Shown piece by piece: positions 7,466 to 12,443 of a stretch of DNA of 12,443 bases. Both the position numbers and the translations under genes were made by a program. Numbering within the stretch: position 1 is the stretch's first letter; the number at the start of each line of letters is the position of its first letter. A model generated the notes under the pieces. The model did no database searches. It saw only the letters and a program-made list of their open reading frames with translations, and was not told the origin of the DNA. Origin of the DNA: SZUA-521 sp041738285 (GTDB taxonomy: Bacteria; Pseudomonadota; Gammaproteobacteria; Pseudomonadales; Azotimanducaceae); contig JBGSQB010000048.1 in the NCBI GenBank assembly GCA_041738285.1, forward strand, positions 1 to 12,443. Reading direction: 5' to 3'.

Positions 7466-8368
7466 TTACGCGGTTTCATCGTATGCGTACGCGTCGTTGA
7501 CGCTGCCCGCGATGGTGTCGAAGGATTCGAGCTGGTCGGGCGTGAGTTCGTTTCGCCAGCGCTCGTCCAGCCGAATGGCGATATCGACCTGGTCGTAGTA
7601 CTCGTGCGGGTAGTGCTGCTTGGCCGACTGAATGCGCTGCTCGAGTTCTGCGGTGACGGGACTGAACTGCTCTCGATAGCGGTAGATCAGATTGCGCGTG
7701 CCGCCATTGCCGAAGACATGGTGATGATCGTGCGCCCAATAGCGCAGCATTTCCGGTTCGAACTCGATGCCAAAGTGCGCGCAGATCGCCGACACGGTCG
7801 CTGCCGGGTGCGATGCAAGGGCTTCATAGCTGACGCGCATGCGCTTCGCCTCGGGAAATGTCGAGAAGTACTGTTCCATGTGTTGCGCGCCGCGAGCCCA
7901 TGAGCGCGTGATCTGATCGAACCCCCGCTCCGGGTATTTGCGAAGGTAGGCGTTCGCCACTGCGCGTCCATCGCGGTGCAGATAGATGAGCAGCGGTTCG
8001 ATGCCCGTCCAGCGATAGCGCGGCGACAACTGCGCTTTGATCCAACCGGCAGCCTTGCTGGAGTCGATCAGAATCGACTTGCCGCTCCACTTCATCAGGT
8101 GACGGTAAGGATTGAATGCGTAGTGTCCGGCGCGCCGCACGAGCGAGCGCGCGATGTTCTGGTGGGAATAGAACGCGCGCAGCCATGGCATCGACGCACG
8201 ATCGTTCCAGAACTCGCAGTGTCCGGGACACACGCCGCAGATCCTCGCTTCGTCGCCCTGCGCGTCGATCGAGTTGCCGATGCGGTGAATCTCGCCGAGC
8301 GAAAACGCATCGGAGTGACTGCCGAGAATCAAGTCGAGGAGCGTGGAGCCGCAGTGTCCCGACCCCAT
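7466..8368 (-). CDS. Sulfotransferase family protein (true start may be an upstream ATC)
   Basis: This is a sulfotransferase of 300 residues from ATG 8368, or 307 from ATC 8389. The 5'-phosphosulfate loop is GSGHCGSTLL at residues 2-11. A Cys-rich CGVCPGHCEFW at 44-54 resembles the C-x-FW segment of exopolysaccharide-type sulfotransferases. IDSSK is at 101-105. The 3'-phosphate-binding region YLHRDGRAVANAYLR is at 129-143, with Ala where Ser is usual. HHHVFGNGGTRN at 215-226 is a typical conserved His/GN/R block. ATG 8368 is the first ordinary start codon in frame, but it removes the strand before the P-loop and has no ribosome-binding site; the in-frame ATC at 8387-8389 has GGAGG 5 bases upstream. 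The gene follows the GT4 gene almost directly and precedes the Asp-box gene by 39 bases. The probable role is sulfation of the glycan built by the neighbouring glycosyltransferases. The acceptor is unknown. Confidence 0.87.
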   Translation of the reverse strand: MGSGHCGSTLLDLILGSHSDAFSLGEIHRIGNSIDAQGDEARICGVCPGHCEFWNDRASMPWLRAFYSHQNIARSLVRRAGHYAFNPYRHLMKWSGKSILIDSSKAAGWIKAQLSPRYRWTGIEPLLIYLHRDGRAVANAYLRKYPERGFDQITRSWARGAQHMEQYFSTFPEAKRMRVSYEALASHPAATVSAICAHFGIEFEPEMLRYWAHDHHHVFGNGGTRNLIYRYREQFSPVTAELEQRIQSAKQHYPHEYYDQVDIAIRLDERWRNELTPDQLESFDTIAGSVNDAYAYDETA

Positions 8369-8386
8369 GATGAAGATGACGCGCTT

Positions 8387-8399
8387 GATGTCAGCCTCC
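8387..8399 (-). promoter_or_regulatory. GGAGG site 5 bases upstream of an in-frame ATC: candidate non-canonical start
   Basis: The minus strand reads GGAGG (8399-8395), CTGAC, then ATC AAG CGC GTC, followed in frame by the sulfotransferase P-loop strand. CTGAC contains the TGA stop of the GT4 gene (8393-8391). Initiation at ATC would give a protein starting MKRVIFIMGSG, which is the family's normal N-terminus. No ATG, GTG or TTG exists in this frame between the upstream in-frame TGA and ATG 8368. Confidence 0.5.
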
Positions 8400-9704
8400 G
8401 GAAGCAGCGCGCCGCGCGGGCGCAGCCTGGATCACCTTGAGCCACTCCTGGGAGATGTGTTCCCACGAAAAGCGCTCGATGGCGAATTGATCGCGGCGCA
8501 GCGCCGCGATGTGCGGCGCCGGATCCGAGATGATGTGTTCGAACTGCGCATGCCAGTCGTCCTGGGACGGCAAAACGATCCCACCGCCCGTCTTGTGCAC
8601 GATGTCGGCGATGGCCGATGGTTCGGGCACGATGGCGAGAATCGGTTTGCCGACCATCAGATAGTGCGGCAGTTTGATGCTCATCACCGAGCGCGAGTTT
8701 TCGAGATCGGCCAGCAGCAGCAACAACAGGTCGTACTGCGCCAGCTGGCGCACGGCGAGCTCGTGGGTCGAACGCCCGTGGACGACGATGCCCGTCGACC
8801 CATCGGCGCGGTGCGCCTTGGCGATCTCGGCAGGAACCGTTCCATGAATGTGCAGCTCTACGTCATGCCCGGCGTTGCGCACGTGTGAAATGGCCGTCAC
8901 GATCTCCGCGCCCGGCACGCGGGGTGGTTTGAACAACGTGCCCAGAAAACCGATCCGCAATACACCGGCACGCTTCGGCTGCTGCGCCGTGGTGCCGTTG
9001 TCGTTCGTGGCGGTGAGATCCTCACGTGAGAAATGATGATTGATGTATCCGACCTTGGCGGCCGGAACGCCATACAGATCGCGCAGCACCGCCGCCGCGT
9101 GGGCGTTGGTGGCGAGATTCATGTCGGCGGTCGCGAGCATTCTGCGTTCCATGCGCTTGACGCGACCGCGATACGGCGGCGGGCTCTGCAGATAGTAGTT
9201 CTCGTCGTGACTCCAGAGATCCTGCCAATCGGCCACCCAGTGAACTTCCGGGTAGCGCCGCTTGATGTAGGTGCCGAGCAGGTTGAGCGCGTGCGGCGGT
9301 ACGGTGGTGATCAGGCAAACGCGCTTGTTGCTTGCCAGATCGCGGCCGATCGCGGCTGCCAGGCGGCGGCGGATGGCGCGCACGAACAGCGTCGCCGTCG
9401 ATGGAAAATAGAGGTAGCTGTCGAGCGTGCGCTTCAACCGATTCAGACCCAGCAGACGCAACACACCGGTCGCATTCGGATACGGCTTCGCCATCAGCCG
9501 TTCGCCGTCGTCGACTGCAGCCTTGCCTGGAGTCACGAGCACGAGCTTGTGAAAGCGCTCACGCAGGCGCAGCAGCTTCTTCACCCGATCGTTGCCGCCG
9601 CCGGCCCAGTTCGACACGACGTACACCGCCATGTCCTTGCCGTCGATCTCGGTGATGGCGCGCCGGTCGGACTCTGCGCTGACGACTTTAAGGACGCGTG
9701 CCAT
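8391..9704 (-). CDS. GT4-like (GT-B fold) glycosyltransferase
   Basis: This is a 437-residue cytoplasmic or membrane-associated glycosyltransferase, probably a retaining enzyme using a nucleotide-sugar donor. The N-terminal half carries VADWQDLWSHDENYY at 157-171, a segment common in group 1 surface-polysaccharide transferases. The C-terminal Rossmann half opens with LRIGFLGTL at 249-257. The donor-binding segment is at about 335-358, with SIKLPHYLMVGKPILAI; Lys344 and the GKP turn are typical, although the classical E-x7-E spacing is not obvious. No membrane span is evident apart from a Leu-rich stretch near 325-331. The start is ATG 9704 with AAGG 6 bases upstream. It overlaps the end of the GT2 gene by 17 bases and is followed after one base by the possible ATC start of the sulfotransferase. 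It likely adds a sugar to the surface glycan; donor and linkage cannot be read from sequence. Confidence 0.87.
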   Translation of the reverse strand: MARVLKVVSAESDRRAITEIDGKDMAVYVVSNWAGGGNDRVKKLLRLRERFHKLVLVTPGKAAVDDGERLMAKPYPNATGVLRLLGLNRLKRTLDSYLYFPSTATLFVRAIRRRLAAAIGRDLASNKRVCLITTVPPHALNLLGTYIKRRYPEVHWVADWQDLWSHDENYYLQSPPPYRGRVKRMERRMLATADMNLATNAHAAAVLRDLYGVPAAKVGYINHHFSREDLTATNDNGTTAQQPKRAGVLRIGFLGTLFKPPRVPGAEIVTAISHVRNAGHDVELHIHGTVPAEIAKAHRADGSTGIVVHGRSTHELAVRQLAQYDLLLLLLADLENSRSVMSIKLPHYLMVGKPILAIVPEPSAIADIVHKTGGGIVLPSQDDWHAQFEHIISDPAPHIAALRRDQFAIERFSWEHISQEWLKVIQAAPARRAASGG

Positions 9705-10662
9705 GTTCTGCCTTGATGACGCCTTTGACGAGTTGACGAAGGGGCTGCTTGACCGATGTCTGAAAGCGAACCCATAACCGATCGGGCAGCGACAGTTCGC
9801 CCATACCGACGCGCAGGTAGTGCTCGGCAGGCAACTGGACGGCTGCCTGCGGATCCGGCCGGTGGCCGGCGATGCGGACGAGCGTCGATCGCATCCGTTC
9901 TTTCAGTCGCGCGGACAGTTCCGGGCGGCCGTCGCCGATGAGCTTGAGGTGCTTCGTCCACAACTGAATCTGACTGCAACTGGAGCGCAAGTCGTCGTTC
10001 CAGATCGCGTTGTGGCCACGACGATAATGCGACACCACTTCGCGCAGATACACCACGGGGCCGAGTTGCCCGAGTCGGGCGAGGAAGTCGGCATCCGAGC
10101 ACGCGTACTTGAAGTCGAGATCGAACCAGTTGATACGTTCGCCGAGTTCGCGTCGAAACAGCGTCGTGTGCGGCACCGCCGGCACGCGCGGCCACAACAC
10201 TGCGGCCTGACCGTCTTCGATCAGCGTGGGCGCGCCCACTTCGTCGAGCGGCCCCGGCATCCATCGGTTCCCGGTGAGGTTACCGTCGGCATCGATCAGC
10301 GCGTAGTCGCCGGTTGCGAGCACGGCGGTGGGGTAGGCGAGCAGCGCCTCGTAGAGGTGCACGATGCGGTCCGGCGGCATGAGATCGTCATCGTCCTGGT
10401 AGGCGATGTATTCGCCGCGGGCCACGCGTGAAGCGTTGGTGCGGGCGGCGGCGATCCCTTGACACGGCTGCCGCAGGTAGCGGATGCGGTCGCCGTACTG
10501 GGCCATGAGCGCGTCGGTGCCATCGGTCGAGCCATCGTCCATGACGATGATCTCAACCGGGGTGTAGCGCTGGGCAAACACCGATGCCATCGTCTGCTCG
10601 AGGTAGTGGCGCCGGTTGTGGCAGCACAGGACGATTGAAACCAACGGTCGGTCAGCGGTCAC
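9688..10662 (-). CDS. GT2 family (GT-A fold) glycosyltransferase
   Basis: This is a 324-residue inverting glycosyltransferase of family 2. The N-terminal strand LVSIVLCCHNR at 7-17 starts the nucleotide-binding fold, DDGSTDGT at 42-49 contacts the nucleotide, and the metal-binding DxD lies in QDDDDLMP at 89-96. CSDADFLARL at 188-197 is the likely acceptor and catalytic-base region. There is no transmembrane segment, so it probably works at the inner membrane face on a lipid-linked or soluble acceptor. The start is GTG at 10660-10662, supported by GAGGA 6 bases upstream. A gap of about 110 bases separates it from the upstream gene, and it overlaps the GT4 gene by 17 bases, so the pair is probably translated together. 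It would extend the repeat unit of the surface glycan; the sugar donor is unknown. Confidence 0.92.
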   Translation of the reverse strand: MTADRPLVSIVLCCHNRRHYLEQTMASVFAQRYTPVEIIVMDDGSTDGTDALMAQYGDRIRYLRQPCQGIAAARTNASRVARGEYIAYQDDDDLMPPDRIVHLYEALLAYPTAVLATGDYALIDADGNLTGNRWMPGPLDEVGAPTLIEDGQAAVLWPRVPAVPHTTLFRRELGERINWFDLDFKYACSDADFLARLGQLGPVVYLREVVSHYRRGHNAIWNDDLRSSCSQIQLWTKHLKLIGDGRPELSARLKERMRSTLVRIAGHRPDPQAAVQLPAEHYLRVGMGELSLPDRLWVRFQTSVKQPLRQLVKGVIKAEHGTRP

Positions 10663-10668
10663 GCGAGA

Positions 10669-10673
10669 TCCTC
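10669..10673 (-). promoter_or_regulatory. Shine-Dalgarno site supporting the GTG start of the GT2 gene
   Basis: GAGGA on the minus strand ends 6 bases before GTG 10662. Starting there gives the complete GT-A N-terminus with only a short lead (MTADRP) before the first strand, so this GTG is the likely start. Confidence 0.6.
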
Positions 10674-10771
10674 GATGAGCGGCGCAAGACTAGACCAGAT
10701 CGCCTCGGTGTTTGGTCAGTAGTTGTGAGTGATTTCGAAGCACGTGCGAGGGTCGCCGCGCCCGGGGCTGC

Positions 10772-11230
10772 TCAATTGGGTTCGGCGGGGCTCACAGCGC
10801 GGTTGCCGCGGGCATCCCGGCGGGTGACGCCCAGTTCCATCGTTGAACTGCGGCCATCGGGCCAGTACACCGTCACCTCGCCGACATATTCATTGCCCGA
10901 ATCGAGGACGCGGGCCAGTTCGAAGGTGGTGCCCGCGTAGTAGTCGCGCAGAAACTGGCCGTATTCGGTGTTCTGCTCGAACAACGTCTTGTACTCGGCG
11001 TAGACGTCGGGCCGAAGGTAGCGCTTCAGGGCCGCGAGATCGCCCTCCCGCAGGGCATCGAACAGCGGCAGAAAGGTCTGCTCGTTCAGTTCGTTCACGA
11101 GCCCCGGGTCATTGACGACGCGGTCGGCGGATTCGGCGTTTGCCAACGGACATGCGCCGAGCATGACGGCGCAGACGAGGGGGATCATGCCCCGCTTAGT
11201 TGAATTCATCATCGATTTCGACCTGTTCAT
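10772..11230 (-). CDS. Small exported protein of unknown function
   Basis: I do not recognise this 152-residue protein. Its N-terminus has a positively charged start and a hydrophobic stretch, IPLVCAVMLGACPLANA. This could be a Sec signal peptide cut after ANA (about residue 32) or a lipoprotein signal, since LGAC is an acceptable lipobox. The mature part begins with an acidic, probably helical segment (about 40-95, containing FLPLFDALREGDLAALKRYL). It ends with strands such as FELARVL, YVGEVTVYWP and STMELGVTRR. That helix-then-sheet layout resembles small NTF2/SnoaL-like periplasmic proteins, but this is only a shape comparison. ATG 11230 makes an ATGA overlap with the upstream SGNH gene. 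ATG 11209 would give a more compact signal peptide. Neither start has a good ribosome-binding site, so coupling is likely. Confidence 0.72.
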   Translation of the reverse strand: MNRSKSMMNSTKRGMIPLVCAVMLGACPLANAESADRVVNDPGLVNELNEQTFLPLFDALREGDLAALKRYLRPDVYAEYKTLFEQNTEYGQFLRDYYAGTTFELARVLDSGNEYVGEVTVYWPDGRSSTMELGVTRRDARGNRAVSPAEPN

Positions 11231-12443
11231 GGAACCAGAACCTGGAGCCAGATGCTCCCCATGGATTGATAGCCCAATCCGTTTGGATGAATGTTGTCGG
11301 CGTACTCCGACCCATAGTTGATCTGAAAGTAACTGTAAAAGTCCGGTGGCGCGAGCGTGATGTTGTTGGCGGGATTCGCGATCAGTTCATTGATGACGAG
11401 GTTGAACTGCTTGATCAGCACGCTGCGGGCGCCGAGATCCGGATTCGCGTAGGGCGGTGACGTGTGCGCGCCATCGCCGAGCGCGATGTTGATCTTCGCC
11501 AGCACGGCCTGTTTTCCGGCCCCGTTGATCAGATTGATGATCGTCTGCATGTTGGCCTTGAACGACCCCGCATAGCCCGGATTACCAGGGTTCAAGCCCA
11601 GCCCGCTGGGTATCGGCAGAAATGGTTTCGCATCGTTCATGCCGTACTTCACGAGAAAGCGCTGGGCCGACGGATGCGCGGCGATGACGGCCGGCAATGC
11701 CAACAGGCCGCCCGCGGAGGTCACCCCCGGTATGCCTTCGTTTTCTACCGTGTGCGGGAAGGCGCGCGCGGTGGTGAGGAGGTTGTTCAGAATGGGCGTG
11801 TAGCCGCCGCCCACGTTGCGCCCATCCGCCGAGGTATCGTCAGGCGTCGTATCGTCGCCGACCCCGGCCGTGATGCTGTCGCCAATGGCAACGTAGTAGC
11901 CGCCGATGCCGATGGGGGTCTCGGTGTCCACGGTGCCGGTACCGGACGCCGGGACGCCGGCGGCATTGACGATGCGCGCCTGCACGGTGTGTTCGGCAAG
12001 CGATGCGCCCGTGAACGCTGAGGTGTAGGGCGCGCTGAAATCGGTGATCGTGTTGCTGCTGTCGAGCGTGAACCGCACCCCCCAGCCGTCGTGCAAGCCC
12101 GACAGGAAGCAGGTCAACGTCTGCACCTGCAAGGTCGTGGCGCTTTGCAGGTGCCCGGCCACGGGCGACGTGATGGTGACTGATGGGTACACGGCGCAGC
12201 CCGACGTGCGGGCACTTTCGTTGGGGCCGACGCCGGCGGGTGAGAATGCGGCGTCCTTGGTCAACACCAGCTTGTCGAACACGGCGCCGTCTTCGCGCAT
12301 CCACACGTTGACGGTGTGGATGCCGGTGGATGCGACATTGATCGTCTTGCCGCTGCCGCCGCCCCAACCATAGCTGGTGCCGACCGGGATCTGCACCGCG
12401 GCGCCCGTCGCCACCTCGGCACCGTCGAGGCCAACGTGGAGCG
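11227..12443 (-). CDS. Exported SGNH/GDSL hydrolase with carbohydrate-binding-like and Ig-like modules (N-terminus missing)
   Basis: These are the last 404 residues of a larger protein whose 5' end lies beyond 12443. About residues 1-65 form the end of a carbohydrate-binding-like beta-sandwich, marked by HTVNVWMREDGAVFDKLVLT; the frame continues upstream of GTG 12414, adding LHVGLDGAE. About residues 85-160 look like an Ig-like domain (SVTITSP to TVQARIV). The SGNH catalytic domain begins near residue 180, with block I AIGDSITAG (Ser 189), a glycine in NEGIPG, block III GMND (about 267-270) and block V DNIHPNG (Asp 382, His 385). This gives a full Ser-His-Asp set, as in carbohydrate O-acetylesterases and lipases. 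The modular build implies secretion and polysaccharide binding, probably removing acyl groups. It overlaps the next gene by ATGA. Substrate unknown. Confidence 0.88.
   Translation of the reverse strand, partial: LHVGLDGAEVATGAAVQIPVGTSYGWGGGSGKTINVASTGIHTVNVWMREDGAVFDKLVLTKDAAFSPAGVGPNESARTSGCAVYPSVTITSPVAGHLQSATTLQVQTLTCFLSGLHDGWGVRFTLDSSNTITDFSAPYTSAFTGASLAEHTVQARIVNAAGVPASGTGTVDTETPIGIGGYYVAIGDSITAGVGDDTTPDDTSADGRNVGGGYTPILNNLLTTARAFPHTVENEGIPGVTSAGGLLALPAVIAAHPSAQRFLVKYGMNDAKPFLPIPSGLGLNPGNPGYAGSFKANMQTIINLINGAGKQAVLAKINIALGDGAHTSPPYANPDLGARSVLIKQFNLVINELIANPANNITLAPPDFYSYFQINYGSEYADNIHPNGLGYQSMGSIWLQVLVP

Noticed and set aside
1..8389. Tandem duplication as the origin of the three sulfotransferases
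   Set aside because: Outside the general P-loop and RDP-like motifs, the three proteins differ in length, motif sequence and Cys content, so they are separate lineages rather than recent copies.
10663..10771. Promoter or terminator in the gap before the GT2 gene
   Set aside because: The best -10-like match (TAGTCT) has no acceptable -35 at 16-18 bases, and no hairpin with a T-run was seen.

Overview
This window looks like a chromosomal cell-surface polysaccharide locus from a GC-rich Gram-negative bacterium. A proteobacterium is most likely, and a marine or environmental gammaproteobacterium is plausible; that placement is inference from GC-rich codon use, Sec signal peptides and an O-antigen-type ABC exporter ATPase. 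All nine recognisable genes lie on the minus strand, so transcription runs from right (12443) to left (1). The genes are tightly packed, with several 4-base stop/start overlaps. No tRNA, rRNA, mobile element, CRISPR array or integrase was seen. Both ends of the window cut through genes.

Right part, first in transcription order. A truncated three-module exported SGNH-hydrolase (11227-12443) overlaps by ATGA with a small exported protein of unknown function (10772-11230). A gap of about 110 bases follows. Then come a GT2 glycosyltransferase (9688-10662, GTG start) and a GT4/GT-B glycosyltransferase (8391-9704), which overlap by 17 bases.

Middle part. A sulfotransferase (7466-8368) follows; its true start may be an ATC codon at 8389. 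Next is a large exported Asp-box (BNR) beta-propeller protein with a C-terminal jelly-roll-like tail (4877-7426). It overlaps the start of an exported formylglycine-type sulfatase (2796-4889).

Left part. A second, unrelated sulfotransferase (1968-2771) begins 24 bases after the sulfatase. After a 143-base gap comes a Wzt-like ABC transporter ATPase with an extended C-terminal domain (466-1824). It shares a GTGA overlap with a third sulfotransferase (1-469, truncated by the window edge).

How the genes may work together (inference). The two glycosyltransferases build a glycan in the cytoplasm, three different PAPS-type sulfotransferases could sulfate it, and the Wzt-like ATPase with an unseen Wzm permease could export it. 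The exported sulfatase, Asp-box protein and SGNH esterase could then trim, bind or deacylate it outside the inner membrane. The combination of three divergent sulfotransferases with one periplasmic or extracellular sulfatase in one unidirectional cluster is the most distinctive feature. It suggests a sulfated exopolysaccharide or O-antigen with built-in sulfate remodelling.
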